In this document: positions 27,602 to 35,676 of the stretch, piece by piece
Numbering within the stretch: the stretch's first letter is position 1
How the letters are laid out: every line of letters starts with the position of its first letter
Source: Sphaerisporangium krabiense
GTDB lineage: Bacteria; Actinomycetota; Actinomycetes; Streptosporangiales; Streptosporangiaceae
Length of the DNA stretch: 64,000 nucleotides
Reading direction: 5' to 3'
Assembly: GCF_014200435.1 (NCBI RefSeq)
Contig: NZ_JACHBR010000001.1
Location: forward strand, 3,317,501 to 3,381,500
The notes under the pieces: model-generated
What the model was told of the DNA's origin: nothing
Databases searched by the model: none
What the model saw: only the letters and a program-made list of their open reading frames with translations
Position numbers and translations under genes: made by a program

Positions 27602-28459
27602 TCAGCGGCGCCAGGAGGGGACATCGCCGAGCCAGTCGCACAGCTTGAGGTCCCAGGGGACGAAGTGCTCGGAGAGCTCCTCGCGCAGCGACCGCGGCAT
27701 CTCGGCCGGGCGGGGACGGGCGTTGTGCCGCTCGAACACCGGGTCGCCGAGGCGCGGCAGGCCGAGGAACTCCAGCACCTGGTCGTACACGGGCTCGGGG
27801 GTCGCGAAGAACCGCCCGCTGTCGATCACGAGGATGCGGCGGCGCGCGACCACGGACTCCAGGCGCGCGAGCTGCTCGGCGTACTGCCCGCGGGCGACGT
27901 AGGCGTGGTGCCGGTGCGCGTGGCTGTGGCCGTACGGCTCCTCGCACAGCCGCTCGATCTCTCCGGCCAGCCGCGAGGGCTCCAGCTCGACGGCGCGGGC
28001 GAACGACCGCTCGGTCTCGAACCCGCGCGCGACCTCGTGGGCATGGGCGGAGTACGCCCGCTCGACCGGGTCGCGCACCAGCACGATCATCTTGGCGCCG
28101 GGCAGGTCACGGGCCAGGCGGTACGGCGACAACGGGTGGAACATGTAGTAGGGCGAGGACTCGAAGGCCAGCGGGCGCGTGCCGTACCGGCGGTGCAGGC
28201 GGGCCGCCCTGGCCCGCAGCGGGAAGTGGGCGCGGTACCACGACAGCCCCTTGTCGTAGGCCGTGTCGAAGTAGTGGACGCCCTTGCGCAGGACGGGCTT
28301 GAGCACGAGAGGGTGCTGGGCCAGGGCGCGGTACAACGAGGTCGTGCCGCAGCGTTGCGCGCCGACGATCAGGAAGGACGGCAGCAGGCGCCCGCCGACG
28401 GTGAGCCGCCCCGCCGTGTGCGACACGGCGTGGGCGGATCGTTTGACGGTGGGGTTCAC
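27602..28459 (-). CDS. Sulfotransferase family protein
   Basis: 285 residues from GTG 28459, coupled by GTGA to the kinase-like gene upstream. The PAPS loop SFLIVGAQRCGTTSLYRALA is close to heparan- or Nod-type sulfotransferases, and MIVLVRDPVERAYSAHAHEV is the 3'-phosphate motif. The segment FESSPYYMFHP and C-terminal YDQVLEFLGLP agree with Sulfotransfer_1/NDST-like enzymes, which sulfate sugars. This is the best candidate for carbohydrate sulfation in the locus. Confidence 0.93.
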   Translation of the reverse strand: MNPTVKRSAHAVSHTAGRLTVGGRLLPSFLIVGAQRCGTTSLYRALAQHPLVLKPVLRKGVHYFDTAYDKGLSWYRAHFPLRARAARLHRRYGTRPLAFESSPYYMFHPLSPYRLARDLPGAKMIVLVRDPVERAYSAHAHEVARGFETERSFARAVELEPSRLAGEIERLCEEPYGHSHAHRHHAYVARGQYAEQLARLESVVARRRILVIDSGRFFATPEPVYDQVLEFLGLPRLGDPVFERHNARPRPAEMPRSLREELSEHFVPWDLKLCDWLGDVPSWRR

Positions 28460-29589
28460 GTGATGACCTCCTGATGGTCGACGAGGGGCGCGAGCCACCG
28501 CTCGGGCGGGCCGAGCGGCTGGAGGCCGTCCCGCTCGTGACGGTCGGCCAGGGCGATCAGGTACCGGACGGCGGTCTGGCGGGCCTGCCCCGCCGACAGG
28601 CCGAAGGGGGCGAGCGTGGGCAGCGCCTGGGCCAGGCAGGCGGCGGCGGCCACCTCGGGGGACATGCGCTTCAGCGCGCGCTGGAAGAAGTGGTGAAGCG
28701 CGTCGAACCCCAGGGGGACACCGGTCTCGAACCGCTCCCAGTCCCACACCAGCAGCCGCCCGCCGGGCCCGGGCGCCACGTTCCACGGCGCGAAGTCCCC
28801 GTGCCAGGCGTGCCCGCCGGCGAGATCGATCCAGGGCCCGTGCCCGGCGGCCCGGGGTTCGTGGTGTGCCGGCGTTCCGTGGTGCCGCGGAGCGGGGTGC
28901 GGGAGAGAGGAGCCCAGGGTGGCGATCTCGGCGATGGCGCGTTCGAGGAGAGAGGCGGGGACGCGGCGGCGGCTGGTGGGGAGCGGGGAGAGCGCGAGGA
29001 CCTCCAGGCCGTTCCAGGTGCCGTGGTGGAGGACGGTGGGCGCGACCACCGTGCTCAGCGGGGCCGCGGCCAGCATGCGGAGGGTGGCGCTCTCGTGCCG
29101 GACCAGCGCGCGCGAGCGGTCGGTGTCGCCGACCTTGACGAACGCCAGCGGCTCGCCCGAGGGCGTGCGGACCTCCAGGATGGGCTTGCGGTTGGCGCGC
29201 CGGGCCGGGCGGACGTGCAGCAGGACGGTGACCGGGCGGCCGAGGACGTCGGCGAGGTGGCCCTCGATCGTGCCGGGGCCGCTCGGCAGCCGGCGGCGTC
29301 CCGGCAGCCACAGCGACCGCGGCACGAGCCGCCGCGGCAGGAACCGGCTCGGCACGAGCGCGTAGGGGGTGTCCCGGCGAACCGGGCCCCGCCCGGCCGC
29401 CGGCTCGGCCGCGGCATGACCGTTCACGGGTTCGGTGATGGGGCGGGCCGGTCTATCGGGGGTGCGAAGGGTGGGGCGGGGCCTGGTGCGGGTGTCCGGG
29501 CGGGTGTCTTCGCGGGTGAGGTCTTCGGGCGGGTAGAGCAAGAGGATCACCTCGTCGAGATAGCGCAGCCGCGCGCGAAAGTCCCTCAT
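28456..29589 (-). CDS. Aminoglycoside phosphotransferase-like kinase in glycan cluster
   Basis: 377 residues. The catalytic loop GHAWHGDFAPWNVAP and the metal motif LLVWDWERFETG are intact, so it looks like an active kinase of the APH/choline-kinase fold. The N-terminal lobe is unusual: about 90 residues of Pro/Arg-rich sequence precede a degenerate nucleotide-binding lobe (LEVRTPSGEPLAFVKVGDTD). It overlaps the O-antigen ligase gene (ATGA) and the next sulfotransferase (GTGA). The substrate could be a sugar or lipid of the glycan pathway; antibiotic resistance is unlikely here. Confidence 0.8.
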   Translation of the reverse strand: MRDFRARLRYLDEVILLLYPPEDLTREDTRPDTRTRPRPTLRTPDRPARPITEPVNGHAAAEPAAGRGPVRRDTPYALVPSRFLPRRLVPRSLWLPGRRRLPSGPGTIEGHLADVLGRPVTVLLHVRPARRANRKPILEVRTPSGEPLAFVKVGDTDRSRALVRHESATLRMLAAAPLSTVVAPTVLHHGTWNGLEVLALSPLPTSRRRVPASLLERAIAEIATLGSSLPHPAPRHHGTPAHHEPRAAGHGPWIDLAGGHAWHGDFAPWNVAPGPGGRLLVWDWERFETGVPLGFDALHHFFQRALKRMSPEVAAAACLAQALPTLAPFGLSAGQARQTAVRYLIALADRHERDGLQPLGPPERWLAPLVDHQEVIT

Positions 29590-31034
29590 GAAGGGCGCTC
29601 CACGTCTGTCATGGGGCCTGTCATGGGGGTCGTCACGGGAGCGGACATCGGAGCCGTCGGCCGGGTGCTGTCCCCGTTCGACTGCCCCGCGAAGCGGGGG
29701 TGAATCGGGGAGGTAGGGAGAAGACCGTCGGCGCCGTTCCTCCACAGCAGGGCGAACGAGATCATGTACAGGGTGAGCGCGGTGATCAGCCCGTCGTAGA
29801 CGAACATGTAGAGCAGCGCGAGGATCATGACCAGCGTGCCCGCCCGGCCGACGGGGGTGCGGTCGCGCCAGTGACGGCGGACGGCCCCGGCGAAGAACGC
29901 GACGTACAGCGCGGCCCCGGTGAAGCCCTGAGTGATGAGCAGGAGCCAGAGCTGCCCGTCGCTGCCGAGCGGCGGATGCCCGCACTCGGCGCACCAGTCC
30001 GTCTTGCCGGTGGTGATCGTCTGGTAGTTGCCGTAGGCGTTGCGGGTGTTGCCGTACCCGATGATCGGGGAGTGGGCGGCGGCCTCCAGGGTGGCGGCGA
30101 CGGTGAAGGCCCGGATGCGGTTGCTGTGCGGGCTGTCCAGACGCTGGGCCACGATGCCGGCGAGCGGCCCGGCGGCGAGCAGGAGCCCCGCGACGGCGAC
30201 GGCGGCGCCGATCACCAGCCCGGTGCGGGGCCGCGCGCGGGCCAGCGTGTACGCCAGCGAGACGGCGAGGCCGATCCACAGGCCGCGGTTGAGCGAGTAG
30301 ACGATGGGGATCGCCGCCACGGCGACCGCCGCCGCGCACAGCGCCCGCCGCACCGGCCCGCCGTACACCCACCAGCCGACGACGAACCAGACCAGCAGCA
30401 CCGACAGGTTGCCGCCCCAGGCGTTGGCCCACTCGAAGGGCGCCTCGGGACGCGGCGAGGCGTGCCCGAGGACGTGCTGGATCTGCGCCGCCGTGGGGTG
30501 GATCAGGTTGCGGACGTAGGAGTTCCCGCTGACCCAGGACGGCAGGAGCGTCTCGACCGGCGAGGTGAACGTGAACCGCGGCGCGACGACGCCGAGCAGC
30601 CCCCCGGCCACGGTGGTGAGGAACAGCGCGCCGAGCATGCCCACGAGCGCGCGCCGCGGCAGCTCGCGCTCGGTGAGGTTGACCAGGTAGAGCACCATGA
30701 CGACCAGCGCCACGTACAGCGTGAGACGCATGGCGTACCCGAGGACGCGGCCGGTGCCGAGCTCGCCGTACGTGCCGGGGGGCGACTCGCCGAGCATGAC
30801 CGCGCTGACGAGGTACCCGGCGACGAGCAGGGCCCACAGGCCCATGCCCTTCGGCACGCGGACGGGCCTGCGCCGCCACAGCACGACCGCCATGGGGACG
30901 GCGGCCACGATGATCGAGAGGCCGCCGAAGCCGAGCGCCCACCAGACCGGGTAGCCGACGAGGTAGCCGGCGATCGGCCAGGCCGCGGGCGCGGGCAGGC
31001 GCACGCGGGACGGCCAGGGGGGAGGGAGGCTCAT
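29586..31034 (-). CDS. O-antigen ligase/polymerase family membrane protein (Wzy_C-like)
   Basis: 482 residues, with ten or more membrane helices. The large periplasmic loop between late helices contains SPIIGYGNTRNAYGNYQT, corresponding to the Wzy_C/WaaL motif (hPxxGxGxG). In relatives it polymerises repeat units or transfers the glycan to its carrier at the outer face. It is followed by the coupled kinase-like gene. The start at 31034 lies 7 bp after the stop of the chain-length protein gene. Confidence 0.9.
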   Translation of the reverse strand: MSLPPPWPSRVRLPAPAAWPIAGYLVGYPVWWALGFGGLSIIVAAVPMAVVLWRRRPVRVPKGMGLWALLVAGYLVSAVMLGESPPGTYGELGTGRVLGYAMRLTLYVALVVMVLYLVNLTERELPRRALVGMLGALFLTTVAGGLLGVVAPRFTFTSPVETLLPSWVSGNSYVRNLIHPTAAQIQHVLGHASPRPEAPFEWANAWGGNLSVLLVWFVVGWWVYGGPVRRALCAAAVAVAAIPIVYSLNRGLWIGLAVSLAYTLARARPRTGLVIGAAVAVAGLLLAAGPLAGIVAQRLDSPHSNRIRAFTVAATLEAAAHSPIIGYGNTRNAYGNYQTITTGKTDWCAECGHPPLGSDGQLWLLLITQGFTGAALYVAFFAGAVRRHWRDRTPVGRAGTLVMILALLYMFVYDGLITALTLYMISFALLWRNGADGLLPTSPIHPRFAGQSNGDSTRPTAPMSAPVTTPMTGPMTDVERPS

Positions 31035-31041
31035 GGCGGGC

Positions 31042-32361
31042 TCACGAGGCCCGGGCGCCGGGGTCGGCGGGTGGGCGGCCGATCGCGGGGCGGCGGCCGG
31101 CCGCGGCCGAGGACGTCAGCAGGATCACGCCGAGCGGCGAGATCTCGGTGCGCCGGAGCTGGCGTACGGCCTGGGCGAGCTGCTTGGACCTGGCCACGCG
31201 GCTCTCGACGACGAGCAGGGCGGCGTCGGCGCGGGCCTCATGGTCGGTGCGGACCCAGATGGGGGCGAGGCCGGTGAGGGCGAGGCGGAGATCGTCGGCG
31301 ATGGGCTCGGGGTCGACGCCGGGGGTGACGCCGCGCACGAGCAGTTCGCCGCCGTCGCGCAGGTGGCGGGCCACGGCCATGGCGAGCTCGCGCAGCTCGC
31401 GGGCGTTGCCGCCCTTGCACAGGACGGGCAGGCCGGTGAGGCGCTCGATGTCGGCGGCGGTCCTGAGCCGGGTGTCGAGGCGGTCGCGCAGCATGGCGGC
31501 GCCGGTGCCGGCGAGCAGGCCGAGGAACAGCCCGCTGCCCAGGTACAGCGGCGGTCGCGGCCGGGTGGGGGAGTCGGGCGGCCGGGCGTCGCTGATCACG
31601 CTGCCGGGGGTGACCGCGACGGTCTTGAGCGCGTCGTGCTTGAGGGTGAGCGCGTAGACCTGCCGGGTGAGGACGTTCTGCCGCTGGACGGCGATGGTGC
31701 GGGCGGCCGAGCCTCGCGGGGCGCGGGGAAGGGCGGCGACGACGGCGGCGAGGGCGGAGTCGACCTGGCGCAGCTTGCCGGACAGGGCCTTGAGCTGGGC
31801 GTCGATGGCGTGCCGCGCCGCCGACTCGCGCTGGGCGAGGTAGCCCTTGGCGAACGCCTGCGCCCCGGCGGCGGCGCCCGCGGGGTCGTCGGCGGCGTAG
31901 GACACGGCCAGGACGGCGGAGTTGGGCGGCACGTTGACGGTGACGCGCTCGCGCAGCGCCTCGGGATCCTGGACCTTGAGGATGCGGGCCGCGCGGGCGG
32001 CGACGACGGCGGAGTGGGCGATCTGGGCCTCGGTGTCGAGGTTGAGCGGCTCACGCTGGCGCTGGGTGGTCTGGTTGGTCTGGTCCTGGACGCCGGTCGG
32101 CGCGACGAGGACCTCGGCCGTGGCGGTGTAGGAGGCCGGGGACAGGCCGAGCGCGAGGCCCCCGAGCGCGAGGCCCCCGAGCAGGAACCAGGTGAGCGTG
32201 ACGCGCCGCCGCAGCAGCATCGCGCCGAACCTGGCGAACTCCGCGGGCTCCGCGGGCTCCGCGGGCTCGCGCCGGGCGACCAGGCCGCGCGGGCCGTAGC
32301 CGTTGTCCGGGCCGCCGGGGCCGCCGGGGCCGCCGGGGAGTGAGGACGCCGGGTGGCTCAT
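31042..32361 (-). CDS. Wzz/BY-kinase-like chain-length determinant with degenerate kinase end
   Basis: 439 residues from ATG 32361, where GAGAGG lies 13 bases upstream; ATG 32397 is an alternative. A Pro/Gly-rich tail is followed by a first helix (VTLTWFLLGGLALGGLALGL), a Wzz extracellular domain, and a second helix (LYLGSGLFLGLLAGTGAAML) then DRLDTRLRTAADIERLTGLP, as in tyrosine autokinases. The kinase-like end lacks Walker A: where GxGKST is expected it reads VRGVTPGVDPEPIADD. It probably sets glycan length or forms the export complex without kinase activity. First gene of the minus-strand operon. Confidence 0.88.
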   Translation of the reverse strand: MSHPASSLPGGPGGPGGPDNGYGPRGLVARREPAEPAEPAEFARFGAMLLRRRVTLTWFLLGGLALGGLALGLSPASYTATAEVLVAPTGVQDQTNQTTQRQREPLNLDTEAQIAHSAVVAARAARILKVQDPEALRERVTVNVPPNSAVLAVSYAADDPAGAAAGAQAFAKGYLAQRESAARHAIDAQLKALSGKLRQVDSALAAVVAALPRAPRGSAARTIAVQRQNVLTRQVYALTLKHDALKTVAVTPGSVISDARPPDSPTRPRPPLYLGSGLFLGLLAGTGAAMLRDRLDTRLRTAADIERLTGLPVLCKGGNARELRELAMAVARHLRDGGELLVRGVTPGVDPEPIADDLRLALTGLAPIWVRTDHEARADAALLVVESRVARSKQLAQAVRQLRRTEISPLGVILLTSSAAAGRRPAIGRPPADPGARAS

Positions 32362-32680
32362 GGCAGCGGCAGGCCTCTCGGTGCGGGGGTCGTCCATCGG
32401 GGTTCGGTGCTGATCGGCGCCGTTCGAGCGGGACGCGAAAAGGGCGGGCCGCCGGGAACGGGTCCTGAGAACTATAGGCACAACCCAAGATTTCTCGATC
32501 GCATACGAGCGTTTTCGTGGACGGCGAACGGCCCGGCTGGACCGGGATATCGGGATATTTCATTCTCCATGACATCGCAGCTCAGCGCGGAGGGGCGAGT
32601 TTCCGGCCGTTCGGTGCGCTTTAGTGGGAAGGTGAATACCGGCCTTCTGAGGGAAACGACTAAAGGGAGGTTTGGTCGCC
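32362..32680. promoter_or_regulatory. Divergent promoter region between Wzz-like and GH26-like genes
   Basis: This 319-bp region has lower GC than the flanking genes and holds no supported gene. On the minus strand TATAGT (plus 32471-32476) is a candidate -10 for the Wzz-like operon. An 8-bp tandem repeat CGGGATAT (32543-32558) lies near the middle. AAAGGGAGG (32662-32670) is the ribosome site of the GH26-like gene. Confidence 0.5.
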
Positions 32681-33757
32681 TTGCGTAGAGTGGCGGGAAT
32701 ATGGTTTTTCGGCATCGGGCTCGCCGCCGGATGCGGGCTGATCGTCTACGCCGTCGCGTCGGTGAAACCGCCGGAGCGCGCCGTCGCCACCGACCGCTCG
32801 CCGGGCGCCGACCTGCCCGTCCCGAGCGGGGCGCCCGGCTGCGTGGCCACGGCCAAGCTGATCCCGAGCTGCGGCGCCTGGTGGGGCATGGCCCCGGACG
32901 TCTTCGGCGGCAGGCCGCCGTCCCGGGCCATCGCCTTCGCCGAGCAGCGCATGGGCCGCAGGGCCGACATCGTCCACGTGTACCACCGCGGCTGGGAGCC
33001 GTTCCCCACGCCCGAGGAGCTCCACCTCGCCAAGAAGCGGCTGCTGCTGATCAACTGGAAGCCCTCGATCCGCCGCACCTGGGCCGATATCGCCGCCGGG
33101 GCCCTCGACGACCGCATCGACCGCGTCGCCGCGACGATCCGGCACCGGCTCCCGCGCCGCTTCTTCCTCACCATCCACCACGAGCCGGAGAACGACGTGC
33201 GCGAGAAGCCCGGCTCGGGCATGACCGCCGAGGACTACGCCGCGATGTACCGGCACGTCGTGCTGCGCCTGCGCGACCAGGGGGTGCGCAACGCCGTCAC
33301 GGTCATGACGTACATGGGCGCGCCGAACTGGGCGGCGAAGCCGTGGTTCGAGCGGCTCTACCCCGGCGACGACGTGGTGGACTGGATCGGCCTGGACCCC
33401 TACGCCGACCACCGGGTGAACGACTTCGCCGGCCTGGTCGACAAGCGGCGCGCCGACCAGGGCGACTGGCCCGGCTTCTACCGCTGGACCCAGCAGCGCT
33501 TCCCCGGCAAGCCGATCATGATCGCCGAGTGGGGGGCGTTCGAGCGGCACGACGACCCCGCGTTCAAGGTGTCGTTCTTCAACTCGGTCCGCCGGCAGAT
33601 CCGGGGCTACCCGCAGATCAAGGCGCTGGTCTACTTCGACTCGCCCATCGCGCCCCGCGGCGACACCCGCTTCGACTCCAGCGTCCCCGCCGGGCGCGCG
33701 TTCGCCGAGCTGGCCCGCGCGCCCTACTTCAGCTCCACGCCCGTCCCCGACCACTGA
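32681..33757 (+). CDS. Secreted or membrane-anchored GH26-like glycoside hydrolase
   Basis: 358 residues from TTG 32681, ten bases after GGGAGG; TTG 32672 is too close and GTG 32690 rather far. An N-terminal hydrophobic segment (VAGIWFFGIGLAAGCGLIVY) exports or anchors it. The (beta/alpha)8 domain has FFLTIHHEPEND with the acid/base Glu and IMIAEWGAFE with the nucleophile Glu, matching GH26 (beta-mannanase-like) topology. It is divergent from the glycan export operon and may trim or degrade the exported polysaccharide. The linkage is unknown; other clan GH-A families are possible. Confidence 0.83.
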   Translation: MRRVAGIWFFGIGLAAGCGLIVYAVASVKPPERAVATDRSPGADLPVPSGAPGCVATAKLIPSCGAWWGMAPDVFGGRPPSRAIAFAEQRMGRRADIVHVYHRGWEPFPTPEELHLAKKRLLLINWKPSIRRTWADIAAGALDDRIDRVAATIRHRLPRRFFLTIHHEPENDVREKPGSGMTAEDYAAMYRHVVLRLRDQGVRNAVTVMTYMGAPNWAAKPWFERLYPGDDVVDWIGLDPYADHRVNDFAGLVDKRRADQGDWPGFYRWTQQRFPGKPIMIAEWGAFERHDDPAFKVSFFNSVRRQIRGYPQIKALVYFDSPIAPRGDTRFDSSVPAGRAFAELARAPYFSSTPVPDH

Positions 33758-33778
33758 CAGGGCCGGGGACGCGGGGCC

Positions 33779-35032
33779 TCAGCGCACCCAGCCGCCCGAG
33801 GTGAGCAGGCCCAGCACCGTGCCGACGGCCCGGTCCACCGGCATGCCGGTGGTGTCCAGCGTCAGGTCGGCGTCCTCCGGCTCCTCGTAGGGGTCGGAGA
33901 TGCCGGTGAACGCCGGGATCACGCCCGCGCGGGCCTTGGCGTACAGGCCCTTGCGGTCGCGCCGCTCGCACTCGGCGAGCGGAGTGGCGACGTGGACGAG
34001 CAGGAAGTCGGCGCCGACGGCCTCCACCATGTGCCGCACCTCCTCGCGGGTCGCCGCGTACGGGGCGATCGGCGCGCAGATCGCGAGCCCGCCGTGCCGG
34101 GCGACCTCGGCGGCGACGAAGCCGATCCTGCGGATGTTGAGGTCGCGGTCCTGCTTGGAGAAGGTGAGGCCCGCCGACAGCAGCCGCCGCACCACGTCGC
34201 CGTCCAGGAACGTCACCGTGCGGCCGCCGCGTTCGAGCAGGGCGTCGTGCAGGCCGCGGGCGATCGTGGACTTGCCGGAGCCCGACAGGCCCGTGAAGAA
34301 CACCACCAGGCCGCGCCGGTGCGGCGGGCCGGGCAGCGTGACCGGCTCGGGCGCGGCGAGATGCTCCTCGGCGCCGAACGCGGACGCGATGTGCTCGCGC
34401 AGCTCGAGGTCGATCTCGGGCTCGCGCGGCGCCAGCGGCACCACGGCCACCTCCGTGCCCTTGGGCAGGGCGTCGCGGGCCTTGAGCGCGGCGCGCACCA
34501 CGGCGGGGCCGCCCTCCCCGTAGGCCAGCGGGAGCAGCAGGACCGCCGCGTCCAGTTCGCGGGCGGTGGCGGTGACCTCGTCCAGCGAGTCCAGCGGGCC
34601 GCGCATGGTGACGGCCAGCACCGGACGGTCGCCCATGGCGGCGCGGACCTCGGCGGGAGGACGGCGCAGCCGCGCGAAGGGGCCGTGCTCGGGCTCGCCC
34701 AGCGAGGTCACCGGGCCCGCGACCAGCCCGTCGGCCGTTCGCTCCGTCACCTTCATCACGGCCACGGCCGCGCCCTCGGGGTCGCGCAGCGTCAGTTCCT
34801 GCCCGGCGGACACCGGATGGTCGTGCGGTACGGTCAGCGTCACCGGGTCGGGCCAGGGGGTGCCGTCGGCGAGCCGGCCGCTCTCGACCACCGAGGCCAG
34901 GTCGGCCGAGCCGAGGAACCCGGTCAGCGGGGCGAAGGCCCCGGACAGCAGCAATTCGAGGTCGGCGAGCTCGTGGGCGCGGGGCACCCAGTCGAGGACG
35001 GGGCCGGCGGCGGTCTCCTCTGCGTTTCCCAC
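33779..35032 (-). CDS. cysC: Adenylylsulfate (APS) kinase with PUA-like N-terminal domain
   Basis: 417 residues from GTG 35032. ATG 35107 would add 25 residues rich in codons rare here (CTA, CTT, CAA, TAT), and a TATCCT box ends 6 bases before the GTG, so a leaderless start is preferred. Residues to about 100 resemble the ATP sulfurylase PUA-like domain (AFAPLTGFLGSADLASVV); the following region lacks the QxRNPxHxxH motif, so no sulfurylase activity is expected. The kinase domain is complete: VFFTGLSGSGKSTIARGLHD, TFLDGDVVRRLLS and AGVIPAFTGISDPYEEPE. It converts APS to PAPS, the donor for the nearby sulfotransferases. Confidence 0.92.
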   Translation of the reverse strand: MGNAEETAAGPVLDWVPRAHELADLELLLSGAFAPLTGFLGSADLASVVESGRLADGTPWPDPVTLTVPHDHPVSAGQELTLRDPEGAAVAVMKVTERTADGLVAGPVTSLGEPEHGPFARLRRPPAEVRAAMGDRPVLAVTMRGPLDSLDEVTATARELDAAVLLLPLAYGEGGPAVVRAALKARDALPKGTEVAVVPLAPREPEIDLELREHIASAFGAEEHLAAPEPVTLPGPPHRRGLVVFFTGLSGSGKSTIARGLHDALLERGGRTVTFLDGDVVRRLLSAGLTFSKQDRDLNIRRIGFVAAEVARHGGLAICAPIAPYAATREEVRHMVEAVGADFLLVHVATPLAECERRDRKGLYAKARAGVIPAFTGISDPYEEPEDADLTLDTTGMPVDRAVGTVLGLLTSGGWVR

Positions 35033-35136
35033 CGGCCCAGGATATTGGCGCGCCGCCCCCGCCACGGCCAGGGGAAGGCATAGCGGGAGGTCGTCCGCCG
35101 CGTCCATGGGCTGACATTCGACCCCCGGAGGTGATC

Positions 35137-35676
35137 GTGGACGTTGCCGAGGAGCGACGGTTCCGCGAGTTCGTGTCCGCGCGCTCGCCCGCGCTGATTC
35201 GGTTCGGGTTCCTCCTGACCGGCGGCGACCAGCACGCCGCGGAGGACCTGCTGCAGACGGTGCTGGTCAAGACGGCGGCCAGGTGGAGCCGCGTCGACGA
35301 CCCCGAGCCGTACGTGCGGCGCGCGATGTACCGGCAGCAGGTGAGCTGGTGGCGTCTGGCCTCGCACCGGCGCGAGACCACCGTCGCCGACGCCCCCGAG
35401 GCGCCCGGCCCGTCGGCGCGCGACCACGCGGACGCGGCCGAGGTGAAGCTCGTGCTGCGCCACGCGCTGGCCCGGCTGACCCCGCGCCAGCGCGCCGCCC
35501 TGGTGCTGCGGTACTTCGAGGACCTGCCCGAGGCCCAGGTGGCCCAGATCATGGGCTGCTCGGTCGGCACCGTGCGCAGCACCGTCCACCGCTCCCTCGC
35601 CCGCCTGCGCGTCGCCGCGCCCGAACTCGCCGACCTGCGCGCCCCGCGCGACTCCTTCGAGGAGGTTCCCCGATGA
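35137..35676 (+). CDS. SigE-family ECF RNA polymerase sigma factor
   Basis: 179 residues from GTG 35137, five bases after GGAGG; GTG 35131 overlaps that site. Region 2 is FVSARSPALIRFGFLLTGGD then AEDLLQTVLVKTAARW, and region 4 is LPEAQVAQIMGCSVGTVRST. It is a typical SigE-type (SACE-like) small sigma factor of actinomycetes. Its stop overlaps the start of a membrane protein gene (ATGA), probably its regulator. Confidence 0.93.
   Translation: MDVAEERRFREFVSARSPALIRFGFLLTGGDQHAAEDLLQTVLVKTAARWSRVDDPEPYVRRAMYRQQVSWWRLASHRRETTVADAPEAPGPSARDHADAAEVKLVLRHALARLTPRQRAALVLRYFEDLPEAQVAQIMGCSVGTVRSTVHRSLARLRVAAPELADLRAPRDSFEEVPR

Noticed and set aside
32543-32558. Tandem CGGGATAT repeat in the divergent promoter
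   Set aside because: Only two 8-bp copies and no known regulator linked; noted within the promoter feature but not claimed as an operator.
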